The translations under genes were made by a program, and so were the position numbers. Of a stretch of DNA of 64,000 bases, positions 50,888-59,249 are shown piece by piece. Below the pieces are notes generated by a model. That model searched no databases, had not been told where the DNA came from, and worked only from the letters and a program-made list of their open reading frames with translations. Source of the DNA: Bradyrhizobium sp. CSA207 (GTDB taxonomy: Bacteria > Pseudomonadota > Alphaproteobacteria > Rhizobiales > Xanthobacteraceae); the NCBI RefSeq assembly GCF_029051685.1, contig NZ_JAACFT010000016.1, positions 1 to 64,000 on the forward strand, written 5' to 3'. Position 1 is the stretch's first letter. The number at the start of each line of letters is the position of its first letter.

Positions 50888-52185
50888 CGGCGCTCGCGAT
50901 CGACAAGCCGCGCGGCCGCGCCTGGTGGAAGGAGCTCTGGATCCAGGTGCTCATCGCCATGGCAGCCGGCATCGTGCTTGGGATCGCCAGTCCCGAGACA
51001 GGCGCCAGGATGCAGCCGCTCGGCGACGCCTTCATCAAGTCGATCCGGATGCTGATCGCGCCGATCATCTTCTGCACCGTCGTGCACGGCATTGCGCATA
51101 TGGCCGACATGGCGCGGGTGGGCCGCGTCGCGGTCAAGGCGATCATCTATTTCGAAATCATGACCGCGATCGCGCTGGTGATCGGCCTTGTCGCTGTCAA
51201 CGTGCTGAAGCCCGGCGTCGGCATGAACATCGATCCCGCCAGCATCAACGCCAGCGCGATCGAGCCCTACGTCAAGCAGACCGGCGCCATCGGCTTCGTG
51301 CCATTCTTGATGAACATCGTTCCCGCCACCTTCGTCGGCGCCTTCGCTGAAGGCAACATCCTCCAGGTCCTGTTCATCTCGGTGCTGTGCGGCTTTGCGC
51401 TGGTACAGCTCGGCGAACGCGCGGCGCCGCTGGTCAATCTAATCGACATCGCCGCCAGGATGGTGTTCGCCGTCGTCGGCTTCGTGATGTGGGCGGCGCC
51501 GATCGGCGCGTTCGGCGCCATTGCGTTTACGGTCGGCAAGTTCGGCGTCGGCTCTCTGGCCTCGCTCGGCAAGCTGCTGGGCGGCTTCTATCTCACCTGC
51601 ATGATCTTCATCATCGTGGCACTCGGCCCGGTCGCGCGGTTGTGTGGCTTCAGCCTGCTCAAGTTGATCCGCTATATCTGGGAAGAGCTTCTGATCTGCA
51701 TCGCCACAACGTCGTCGGAAACCGTGCTGCCGCGCATGCTGACCAAGCTGGAGAAGGCCGGCTGCGAGAAGAGTGTGGTCGGGCTGGTGATTCCGACCGG
51801 CTATTCCTTCAATCTCGACGGCACCTGCCTATATCTTGCTGCGGCCTCGGTGTTCCTGGCGCAGGCGACCAACACGCCGCTCGGGTTCGCCGAGCAGATC
51901 GAATTGCTGCTGATCCTGCTGGTGACCTCCAAGGGCGCGGCAGGAATTGCAGGCGCCGCCTTTGTTGTGCTGGCGGCGACGCTGTCGGCCACCGGCACTA
52001 TTCCGGTGACGAGCGTTGCGCTGGTGCTCGGTATTCACCGCCTGATGTCGCAGGGACTGACGCCAACCAATTTGATCGGGAACGCGGTGGCGACGATTGC
52101 GATTGCCAAATGGGAAGGCGCGCTCGACGGCGAGCGCTTGAAGCGCGTGCTCGATGGCGAGGAACCCGCGGTAGCCGCGGCCTGA
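50884..52185 (+). CDS. DctA-like dicarboxylate/amino acid:cation symporter
   Basis: A membrane transporter of 433 aa of the DAACS family: SIRMLIAPIIFCTVVHGIA near residue 56, the family stretch SETVLPRMLTKLEKAGC near 280, PTGYSFNLDGTCLYLAAA near 304 and TLSATGTIPVT near 363. It brings in C4-dicarboxylates or related acids with cations. Being inside the 4,5-cleavage operon, it may carry an aromatic dicarboxylate or pathway intermediate such as PDC. That specificity is inference. Confidence 0.88.
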   Translation: MTALAIDKPRGRAWWKELWIQVLIAMAAGIVLGIASPETGARMQPLGDAFIKSIRMLIAPIIFCTVVHGIAHMADMARVGRVAVKAIIYFEIMTAIALVIGLVAVNVLKPGVGMNIDPASINASAIEPYVKQTGAIGFVPFLMNIVPATFVGAFAEGNILQVLFISVLCGFALVQLGERAAPLVNLIDIAARMVFAVVGFVMWAAPIGAFGAIAFTVGKFGVGSLASLGKLLGGFYLTCMIFIIVALGPVARLCGFSLLKLIRYIWEELLICIATTSSETVLPRMLTKLEKAGCEKSVVGLVIPTGYSFNLDGTCLYLAAASVFLAQATNTPLGFAEQIELLLILLVTSKGAAGIAGAAFVVLAATLSATGTIPVTSVALVLGIHRLMSQGLTPTNLIGNAVATIAIAKWEGALDGERLKRVLDGEEPAVAAA

Positions 52186-52252
52186 TGAATTGGCTTCCTG
52201 CATGGCGCAGGCAGCCTATGATGCTTGCGAACGAAAGAGGGGAGTTTGTCTC

Positions 52253-52966
52253 ATGAAGACCGGTCTCGTAATCACGGCACATCCGGGTGACTTCGTCTGG
52301 CGCGCTGGAGGAGCCATCGCGCTGCACGCGAAGAAGGGCTATCGCATGAAGATCGTGTGCATGTCCTTCGGCGAGCGCGGCGAGAGCCAGTTTGCCTGGA
52401 AGGAGGCGGGCGCGACATCGGCGTCGGTCAAGGCCGGGCGCAAGGACGAAGCGGAGCGGGCCGCAAAACTGCTCGGCGCCGAGATCGAATTCTTCGACTG
52501 CGGCGATTATCCGTTGAAGCTGAACGAGGCGCATTTCGACCGCATGGTCGATATCTACCGCGAGCTCAATCCGAGCTTCGTGCTGACGCATGCGCTGGAA
52601 GATCCCTACAATTTCGACCACCCGAACGCAGCGCATTTCGCGCAGGAGACCCGCGTGGTCGCGCAGGCGATGGGCCACAAGCCTGGCGCGCAGTACAAAT
52701 ATTCCGCGCCCCCGGTGTTCCTGTTCGAGCCGCACCAGCCGGAGATGTGCAACTTCAAGCCGAACCTGATCCTCAAGATCGACGAGGTCTGGAAGGAGAA
52801 ATACGAAGCGTTCCAGATTCTGGCCGCGCAAAAGCATCTCTGGGGCTATTACGAGCGTGTCGCGCTTAATCGTGGCATCCAGGGCAGCCGCAACACCGGC
52901 GTGCCCATGACCTATGGCGAGGCCTATCACCGTCTGTTCCCGACCGTCGAGGAGATCCTGAAATGA
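52253..52966 (+). CDS. galB: 4-Oxalomesaconate hydratase, PIG-L/LmbE family (GalB-like)
   Basis: A protein of 237 aa. It has the PIG-L zinc fold with the GalB form of the motif, ITAHPGDFVWRAGGAIALH, where deacetylases have HPDDE, and a second His in DHPNAAHF. GalB adds water to 4-oxalomesaconate to make 4-carboxy-4-hydroxy-2-oxoadipate. GAGGGGAG precedes ATG 52253. The stop overlaps the aldolase gene start. A sugar deacetylase is the alternative, but operon context and motif favour GalB. Confidence 0.85.
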   Translation: MKTGLVITAHPGDFVWRAGGAIALHAKKGYRMKIVCMSFGERGESQFAWKEAGATSASVKAGRKDEAERAAKLLGAEIEFFDCGDYPLKLNEAHFDRMVDIYRELNPSFVLTHALEDPYNFDHPNAAHFAQETRVVAQAMGHKPGAQYKYSAPPVFLFEPHQPEMCNFKPNLILKIDEVWKEKYEAFQILAAQKHLWGYYERVALNRGIQGSRNTGVPMTYGEAYHRLFPTVEEILK

Positions 52967-53646
52967 AGCCGGTCGTCGTTCGCAACATTGAGCGAGCCGA
53001 TCCCGCCGGAATGGCGGAGTACGGCGTCTCGACCGTGCATGAGGCCTATGGCCGCATCGGGCTGATGAAGCCGTACTTGCGGCCGGTCTGGCCGGGCGCG
53101 GCGATTGCCGGTCCCGCGGTCACCGTGCTGGCGCAGCCCGGTGACAACTGGATGATCCATGTCGCGGTCGAGCAGTGCAGGAAGGGCGACATTCTGGTCG
53201 TCGGCTGCACCACCGACAACACCGACGGCATGTTCGGCGAATTGCTTGCGACCTCGCTGAGGGCGCGCGGCGTGCAGGGCCTGATCATCGATGCCGGCTG
53301 CCGCGACGTCAAAGCGCTGCACGAGATGAAGTTCCCGGTATGGTCGCGCGCGATCTCGGCCAAGGGCACGGTCAAGGCCACGCTCGGCTCGGTCAACGTT
53401 CCCGTGGTCTGTGCCGGAGTCAACGTCGATCCCGGAGACATCATCGTGGCCGATGATGACGGCGTCGTGGTAGTGCCGAAGCGATATGCCGCCGAGGTCG
53501 CCGAGAAGGCGAAAAAGCGCAATGCCGACGAAGGCGGCAAGCGCAAGCGGCTTGGCTCGGGCGAACTCGGCCTCGACATGTACGGCATGCGCGAGGCGCT
53601 GGCGAAGGCCGGGCTCGTCTATGTCGACAATCCCGAGGATGTCTGA
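52963..53646 (+). CDS. ligK: 4-Carboxy-4-hydroxy-2-oxoadipate aldolase (RraA fold)
   Basis: A protein of 227 aa with the HMG/CHA aldolase layout. The substrate loop VGCTTDNTDGMFGELLATS is near residue 82, and the metal/catalytic site IIDAGCRDVKAL is near residue 108. The enzyme splits CHA to pyruvate and oxaloacetate, ending the 4,5-cleavage or gallate route. It is translationally coupled to galB. Confidence 0.88.
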   Translation: MKPVVVRNIERADPAGMAEYGVSTVHEAYGRIGLMKPYLRPVWPGAAIAGPAVTVLAQPGDNWMIHVAVEQCRKGDILVVGCTTDNTDGMFGELLATSLRARGVQGLIIDAGCRDVKALHEMKFPVWSRAISAKGTVKATLGSVNVPVVCAGVNVDPGDIIVADDDGVVVVPKRYAAEVAEKAKKRNADEGGKRKRLGSGELGLDMYGMREALAKAGLVYVDNPEDV

Positions 53647-53673
53647 GCGACAGAACAGAAGCGGAGCGGGCGG

Positions 53674-54543
53674 ATGGATCGTCTCAAGCTGAAGACCGTG
53701 CTCGGCAGCCACCCCCATGTCCAGGCGGTGAAGAGCGGCGAGCTCCGCTCCGACCGTTTCAAGCTCGACTTCATCGAGTACACGCCGACCAACACCGCGT
53801 TCAAGCCGATGGTGCGCGAGCAGGCCTTCGACGTCTGCGAGATGGCAATCGTCACTTATCTGATGGCGAAGGCGCACGGCAAGCCGCTGGTGCTGCTGCC
53901 GGCGACCATGCTCGGCCGCTTTCAGCACGCTTACGCGCTCTACAATCCCGCGCAGGGAACGCTCGGGCCGTCAGATCTCGAAGGCAAGCGCGTCGGCATT
54001 CGCTCGTTCACGACGACGACGGGTGCCTGGATCAGAGGCATCCTCGCCAACGACTACGGCGTCAATCTCGACAACATCCGCTGGGTCACGTTCGAGGATC
54101 CGCATGTCGCCGAATATGTCGACACCACCGAGCGTGCGCCGAAGGACAGGAAGATCCTGCAAATGCTGATCGACGGTGAGCTCGACGCCGTCCTTGGCGA
54201 GACCTCGAACGATGCACGCCTGAAACCGTTGTTTCCCGATCCGGCGGCGGAGGCGACGAAATGGTACGCCCGCCGCGGCGTCGTTCCGGTCAACCATCTC
54301 GTGGTCGTGACCGAGCAACTCGCGAAATCGCATCCCGACGTGGTCGCAGATGTTTATGATCTTCTCAAGCAGAACAAGATGCAGGCCGGGCTCCCGGCAA
54401 CGCCCGACCTCGTCCCGTTCGGCGTCGAAGCAAACAGGAAGCCGCTGGAGCTGATCGTCCAATATGCGTTCCAGCAGGCGCTGATTCCGCGCCGATATGA
54501 CGTTGAAGAACTCTTCGACGAGACGACACGAGGACTGAACTGA
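53674..54543 (+). CDS. 4,5-Dihydroxyphthalate decarboxylase-like protein
   Basis: A protein of 289 aa with a periplasmic-binding-protein fold but no signal peptide. It resembles Pht5-type 4,5-dihydroxyphthalate decarboxylases, which are built on this fold (MVREQAFDVCEMAIVTYLM near residue 50, GKRVGIRSFTTTTGAW near 103). It is somewhat shorter than the usual ~330 residues. If the assignment holds, it would yield protocatechuate. A cytoplasmic or lipoprotein solute-binding protein is the alternative. Its stop overlaps the next start. Confidence 0.7.
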   Translation: MDRLKLKTVLGSHPHVQAVKSGELRSDRFKLDFIEYTPTNTAFKPMVREQAFDVCEMAIVTYLMAKAHGKPLVLLPATMLGRFQHAYALYNPAQGTLGPSDLEGKRVGIRSFTTTTGAWIRGILANDYGVNLDNIRWVTFEDPHVAEYVDTTERAPKDRKILQMLIDGELDAVLGETSNDARLKPLFPDPAAEATKWYARRGVVPVNHLVVVTEQLAKSHPDVVADVYDLLKQNKMQAGLPATPDLVPFGVEANRKPLELIVQYAFQQALIPRRYDVEELFDETTRGLN

Positions 54544-55463
54544 TGTCGGATCCCAGGCGATGGCAGATAGGATTGGTCGGCTATGGCGAGGTCGGCAGGA
54601 TTCTGGCAGAGGATCTGCGGCAGCAGGACATCAAGGTCGCAGCCTATGACATCAAGCTCGGCGGCGAGCAGGACGCGCCGCTGAGGGATCATGCGGCGAA
54701 GTTCGACGTGGCGCTGGCGGCGTCTCATGCCGAGCTCACCGCGAGATCCGATTGCATCGTGTCTGCCGTCACTGCCAGCCAGACCGTGCCGGTGGCAAAG
54801 GCCTGCGCTGCGGCGATCAACCAGGGCACGTGGTTCCTCGATTTCAACTCGGCCTCTCCCGGCGCCAAGCAGCGCGCCGCCGCGCTGGTTGACGATGCCG
54901 GCGGCCGCTATGTCGAGGGCGCGGTGTTGACGTCCGTGCCGCCATATCGCATCAAGGTGCCGCTGCTGCTCGGCGGTCCCGGCGCGCGGGAGCTCGAGCC
55001 GTTTCTGAACGCGATCGGTTTCTCGGCCAAGGTTGCCAGTGACAAGCTTGGCGTATCATCTGCGGTAAAGATGTGCCGCAGCATCATGATCAAGGGCCTT
55101 GAGGCCATGGTCATCGAAAGCTTCACCACCGCACGTGCGTACGGCGTCGAGGACGCGGTGCTGGCCTCACTCGCGGAAACTTTTCCCGCGATCGACTGGG
55201 AGAAGCAGGGCGCCTATTTCTTCCAGCGCGTGATCGAGCACGGCCGCCGCCGTGCCGAAGAGGTACGCGAAGTCGCGGAGACTGTTCGCGAGGCCGGGCT
55301 GACGCCGTGGTCCGCGCAAGGCACGGCCGAACGGCAGGCCTGGGTGGCCGACCTCGCCGACGAGGGTCTGTTCGGCGTGAGGGGGACAAAGGAGTTTGCC
55401 CGCAGCGCCGATTGGCGTACCGAAGCGGACCGGATCCTGGCCAGGATCAAGCGTGAGGGATGA
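54543..55463 (+). CDS. NAD(P)-dependent dehydrogenase with DUF1932 domain
   Basis: A beta-hydroxyacid-dehydrogenase-like protein of 306 aa. The Rossmann motif is GLVGYGEVGRILAEDL at residues ~10-25. The C-terminal helical half (about 190-260) fits DUF1932, seen in 6-phosphogluconate-dehydrogenase-like proteins. As the last gene of the 4,5-cleavage operon it might oxidise or reduce a pathway intermediate, for example in place of LigC. It has the last 17 bases in common with the convergent amidohydrolase gene. Confidence 0.78.
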   Translation: MSDPRRWQIGLVGYGEVGRILAEDLRQQDIKVAAYDIKLGGEQDAPLRDHAAKFDVALAASHAELTARSDCIVSAVTASQTVPVAKACAAAINQGTWFLDFNSASPGAKQRAAALVDDAGGRYVEGAVLTSVPPYRIKVPLLLGGPGARELEPFLNAIGFSAKVASDKLGVSSAVKMCRSIMIKGLEAMVIESFTTARAYGVEDAVLASLAETFPAIDWEKQGAYFFQRVIEHGRRRAEEVREVAETVREAGLTPWSAQGTAERQAWVADLADEGLFGVRGTKEFARSADWRTEADRILARIKREG

Positions 55464-56721
55464 CGGCCCGCGCCTTACCTGACTCGGACGGCGGAAACAG
55501 CACGGCTTGATGCCGCTCGAAGATCTTCCGGCCGCTCTTGAACCCCATCAGGATTTCAGGCAGCGCCGCGATGGCGAAGCGGCTGTCCTCGGTATCGAGC
55601 ACGATGAGATCGGCGGGCTTTCCGACCTCGATTCCGTAATCTGTCAGGTTCATCAGCCGCGCCGGCAGCTCGGTCACGAGGTCGAGGCAGGTGTCGAAAT
55701 CGCGGACCGAGGCATGCGCGACATTGGCGTAGAAGTTCGCCATCCGCAGCAGCGAGGCATCGCCGAACGGCGTGAAGGGATTCAGCACGTTGTTGGTAGC
55801 GACCGAGCACAGCACGCCGTTATCGACGAGCTTGTGGGCGAGAGTCAGCCCGCGCGGCGCATTGTAGGTGGCTTCGCGTCCCATCAAATAGAGATCGGTT
55901 GCGGGCAGCACGGTGACGGCGACGCCAGCTTTCGCCAATTGGGCGGTGGCGGCTTTCAGCCGCTCCGGTGGCAGCGCCGAAAGTTTTGTGGCGTGGCCGA
56001 TCGCGACGCGCCCCTGATAGTTGCGCCGCTCGGTCTGCCGGCAGACCTCGTCGAGGTGCCACCATGACGGATCGAGATCGAAGTCGAGATGCAGATCGAC
56101 ATCGACGTCGAATTCTTGTGCAAGATCGAAGACACGCGCGAGATGGGCGTTCGGATCGGTGTCCGTGTAGGGGCAGCCACCGATCGTCTCGCCACCGTCG
56201 CGCAGCGCCTGGACCAGGAGCTCATCGCTGCCGGGATCGTTGGTCAGGCCCTCCTGCGGGAAGACGCAGAGCGACAGGTCGATCGCCCAGGCGTAGTCGC
56301 GCTTGAGCGCCTTGACCGCTTGGAAGCCGCGCAAGCCGATCCGCGGATCGATCTCGACATGGGTGCGCATGCGCGTCGTGCCGTGCACGATAGCACGCTC
56401 GAGCACTTTGGCGCCGCGTGTGTAGACGTCCTCAACGGTGAAATCCCGCTTCATCCCGGCGACGGCGCGGATGGCTTCCGAGACGCTGCCGAGATTGTGC
56501 CCGCAGCGGCCGAGCAGGCAGGCCTTGTCGAGATGGATATGGCTGTCGACGAACCCGGGCAGGGCCAGCCGGCCGCCGATATCGACTTCGACAGCCTCGC
56601 AGGCGAGCCTTGGTTCGATCGCAGCGATGCGGCCATCCTTCACGCCGATATCGACGGGTGCGGCGGATGATCGCAACAGTGCGTTACGGAAGATCAGGTC
56701 AAAAGCGGTCTGGGCGATCAT
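55447..56721 (-). CDS. Amidohydrolase, cytosine deaminase-like
   Basis: A metal-dependent hydrolase of 424 aa. The first metal motif DSHIHLDKACLLGR is near residue 59, the HLHLDFDLD segment is near 210, and GHATKLSALPPE is near 245. These fit the CodA-like deaminase branch. Where CodA has SDNVRDPF the protein has TNNVLNPFTPFGDA, so the metal Asp appears to be replaced by Asn and the chemistry may differ. The substrate is unknown. It is divergent from the NTF2-like gene. Confidence 0.8.
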   Translation of the reverse strand: MIAQTAFDLIFRNALLRSSAAPVDIGVKDGRIAAIEPRLACEAVEVDIGGRLALPGFVDSHIHLDKACLLGRCGHNLGSVSEAIRAVAGMKRDFTVEDVYTRGAKVLERAIVHGTTRMRTHVEIDPRIGLRGFQAVKALKRDYAWAIDLSLCVFPQEGLTNDPGSDELLVQALRDGGETIGGCPYTDTDPNAHLARVFDLAQEFDVDVDLHLDFDLDPSWWHLDEVCRQTERRNYQGRVAIGHATKLSALPPERLKAATAQLAKAGVAVTVLPATDLYLMGREATYNAPRGLTLAHKLVDNGVLCSVATNNVLNPFTPFGDASLLRMANFYANVAHASVRDFDTCLDLVTELPARLMNLTDYGIEVGKPADLIVLDTEDSRFAIAALPEILMGFKSGRKIFERHQAVLFPPSESGKARAVIPHA

Positions 56722-56871
56722 GGTGCTGGATCTTACGGAGTGTATCTATAGCAGTTCGCTGCGTTCGGCGGCTTGGTTTGGCGGCAAGGGGTGTGGAAAC
56801 CGATCAAAATATGTGCATTCCTTCCCCGAGGCGGGAGATAGTATTTCGAAGAGTCTCCGGGAGATATAGCC

Positions 56872-57291
56872 ATGTCCATTGCCGTGAAAAGCGAAAGCAC
56901 GTCCTTGTCGGACGCGCAGATCGTGGAAGCCTACCTTACGGCATCGATGATTCCCGACCCCGACGCCGCGGCGGCCTATATGGCGCCGGGCACGATCATC
57001 ACGTTCACGGGCGGGCGTGAGTTCGATCATCCGCGGGGTCCCACCTCCTTCAATGCGATGCGTTACCGCTGGGTCAAGAAGAAGATGGATCGGTTTGATG
57101 TCTGTCCGGGTAACGGCGAGACCATCGTCTACAGCGTCGGCACGTTGTACGGCGAGTGGAAGGATGGGACCGCATTCGAAGGCAATCGCTATGTCGATCG
57201 CTTTGTGGTGAGGAACGGCAAGATCACCAAGATGGACGTCTGGAACGACAGCGCGGAGCGCATTCTGGTGCGGCGCGGCATCGAAGCGTAA
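56872..57291 (+). CDS. NTF2-like (SnoaL/ketosteroid isomerase fold) protein
   Basis: A protein of 139 aa with the small cone-shaped NTF2-like fold suggested by an N-terminal helix (LSDAQIVEAYLTASMIPDP) and the strands ETIVYSVGTLYGEW and NRYVDRFVVRNGKITKMDVW. CGGGAGA precedes ATG 56872. Family members are isomerases, cyclases or binding proteins. It could serve the divergent amidohydrolase or the operon next door. The relic of an amino acid binding protein begins directly after its stop. Confidence 0.75.
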   Translation: MSIAVKSESTSLSDAQIVEAYLTASMIPDPDAAAAYMAPGTIITFTGGREFDHPRGPTSFNAMRYRWVKKKMDRFDVCPGNGETIVYSVGTLYGEWKDGTAFEGNRYVDRFVVRNGKITKMDVWNDSAERILVRRGIEA

Positions 57292-57292
57292 A

Positions 57293-57721
57293 GCGGATTG
57301 CGTCAACACTGAGCGCAATCTCGCCATCAATTTGATGCCGGCCAAGGATCAGGCCGAGGCCTTCCTGTTGCTGGAGACCGATCGCGCCCAGGCTTACGCG
57401 CTCGACGACGTCCAGCTTGCGGTGGCGATTGCGCGATCGAAGGAACCACAGCTCTTCACGACCAGCCAGGAGACCTTCTCTAAGCCCGAGCCGTACGGGA
57501 TCATGCTGCGCAGGGAGGATGCGGCGTTCAAGGCGCTCGCCGATCGCGCCACGGCGGAACTCTACGCGAGCCCTGAGATCGATGTCCTCTACAAGAAGTG
57601 GCTGCAATCGCCGACGCCGCCGAACGGCCTGAACTACAACGTCCCGATGTCGCCGTCCCTGCGCAATGCCTTCAAGAAGCCAAGCTCGAGATTCGATCCC
57701 GATGTGTATGTGGTGAACTGA
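57293..57721 (+). pseudogene. C-terminal relic of a GltI-like amino acid ABC binding protein
   Basis: The readable frame from about 57293 resembles the C-terminal half of glutamate/aspartate binding proteins: VNTERNLAINLMPAKDQAEA, FLLLETDRAQAYALDDVQLA, then PEPYGIMLRREDAAFKALAD and LYKKWLQSPTPPNGLNYNVP. The similarity begins before the first Met (57335), and the N-terminal ~160 residues and signal peptide are missing. The break falls at the stop of the NTF2-like gene, as expected for a deletion or recombination joint. Confidence 0.8.
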
Positions 57722-57766
57722 GGCGAGGGCGCCGAGGAAGCGATCGCGGTGCGCACAATTGTGTCC

Positions 57767-57888
57767 TCTCCCCTTGTGGGAGAGGGCAGCTCCGCTGGTG
57801 GACAGGTATTCACTCGGGTGAGGGTCTGTCTCCACGGATAGAGACCCCTCATCCGGCGCTTCGCGCCACCTTCTCCCACAAGGGGAGA
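57767..57888. repeat. Palindromic element (TCTCCCCTTGTGGGAGA arms)
   Basis: TCTCCCCTTGTGGGAGA (57767-57783) and its inverted copy TCTCCCACAAGGGGAGA (57872-57888) form perfect 17-bp arms around about 88 bases. It fills the gap after the GltI relic. The hairpin at 28-48 seems to belong to the same family. The rest of 57722-58021 has no recognisable gene. Confidence 0.75.
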
Positions 57889-58021
57889 AGGGAAGAAGGG
57901 GCCGCTGTCGCATCACGAGCAGAACGCCCTTCTCTTACGCGTTCGAATATTTCTTCAGCTCCAGCCGCGTGATCTGGTTTCTGTGGACCTCGTCTCCTTG
58001 ATCGAGAGGCGGCGGCAGCGT

Positions 58022-59140
58022 CTAGCCGATCTCGAGATAGTCCGGGCCGGGCAGTTGCGGGAAAGGCGGCGTCGGCAGCGTTTGGTACCAGAATGCGACC
58101 GAGGCGATGTCATCCTGCAAAGGAAGATACTTCGCCTCCTTGGTGCCGGGCAGCCATCCCAGCGCCTGAATGGTTACGCGAAGATCGGATTGGAAGCGCA
58201 CGGGGTCCGGGATGTGCCAGCGATACATGCCAAAGCGTTGCTGCGATTTGTAGACGCCATCGGGTCGGATCACCTGCGGCAGGCCGGCATAGGGCGTGGT
58301 GAATTCCTGGTAGCGCGATTGCTGCGCCGGGCCTTGGCCGGAATGGGCGACATAGGGATCGAAATTATAAGCGCCGCAGAAATAGTCCTCGGTGCCGGTG
58401 CCGCAGATGGTCGGAAATTCGCCGTCGCCGTCGAGGAAGAATTTGATCTCGCCTTCGCCCCACCAGCCGTTGTTGTTGACGCCCCAGGCCATGTAGGTGC
58501 CGACATAGTGGCCGCGGCCCGTGACGCCATCGAGGACGGTGTAGACCTCCTTGTAGGGCAGCGGGTTGGTGCGCCGGAACTGGGCATGGAAATAGGCGCA
58601 GTCCTCAGGCACCTCGGTCAGCGTATAATTGATCTGGTAGTAGACGGTCAGCGGCTCCTCGCTGCGGTTCTCCAGCGTGAAGCGTGCACGCTTGCGGAAC
58701 GGCATTTCCCAATAGCAGTTGAAGGCGCGGCCGGGATTGACGCAGACCGCGAGCGAGGACACTTGCGCAAACTCCTCCCATCCGCAGGCAAAGAAATCGC
58801 CGGCCGGGCATTCCACGCTCGGCAGCGTTTGATCGTCCCAATAGACGCGCAGAATCGAATGGCGCAGGCGCCCCCGTGCGAGCGTCATCCAGATCTGCTG
58901 GATCGCGCCTTGGCCGGCGATGTCAGCAAGGCTGAACGTCGCGCCGGGTTCGATGACGACGTAGGGCGAGACCTTCCATCCCTGTCCGAGATCACGGGCC
59001 TGATGGGCCGCGGGCCCGTCGACGGACATGCCGCCCTTGCCCTTCTCACCGGTGAAATTCTCGGGGCTGATCGAGCGCGTCTGCGCATTCGACAGGCGCG
59101 ACAGGTTGCCGAGATGCATGCCCAATCCGGAAAACGCCAT
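58022..59140 (-). CDS. DUF2961 / glycoside hydrolase family GH172 protein
   Basis: A protein of 372 aa. Typical DUF2961 blocks are RSISPENFTGEKGKGGM near residue 20, VNNNGWWGEGEIKFFLDG near 230 and CGTGTEDYFCGAYNF near 255; the Glu residues in the last two are the probable catalytic pair. Members of GH172 act on fructofuranose or arabinofuranose sugars. There is no signal peptide, so action in the cytoplasm is expected. ATG 59140 is chosen with GAGGA just upstream; in-frame codons further upstream overlap the neighbouring gene and look unrelated. Confidence 0.85.
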   Translation of the reverse strand: MAFSGLGMHLGNLSRLSNAQTRSISPENFTGEKGKGGMSVDGPAAHQARDLGQGWKVSPYVVIEPGATFSLADIAGQGAIQQIWMTLARGRLRHSILRVYWDDQTLPSVECPAGDFFACGWEEFAQVSSLAVCVNPGRAFNCYWEMPFRKRARFTLENRSEEPLTVYYQINYTLTEVPEDCAYFHAQFRRTNPLPYKEVYTVLDGVTGRGHYVGTYMAWGVNNNGWWGEGEIKFFLDGDGEFPTICGTGTEDYFCGAYNFDPYVAHSGQGPAQQSRYQEFTTPYAGLPQVIRPDGVYKSQQRFGMYRWHIPDPVRFQSDLRVTIQALGWLPGTKEAKYLPLQDDIASVAFWYQTLPTPPFPQLPGPDYLEIG

Positions 59141-59249
59141 GATGTCCTCGATCCAGGATTCAGCGACGTCTCGATATATCGCTTCCGAATCTACCAAAAG
59201 ATGAAGACGATCGCGCATGGCGATGGGGCGCTGCGAGATCGTGCGCCGG

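Noticed and set aside
57935..58021. In-frame continuation of 27 codons after the GH172 stop, ending LELKKYSNA
   Set aside because: The reading frame is open up to 57935, but GH172 proteins normally end near the TAG at 58022. A readthrough tail or a gene remnant could not be told apart from chance.
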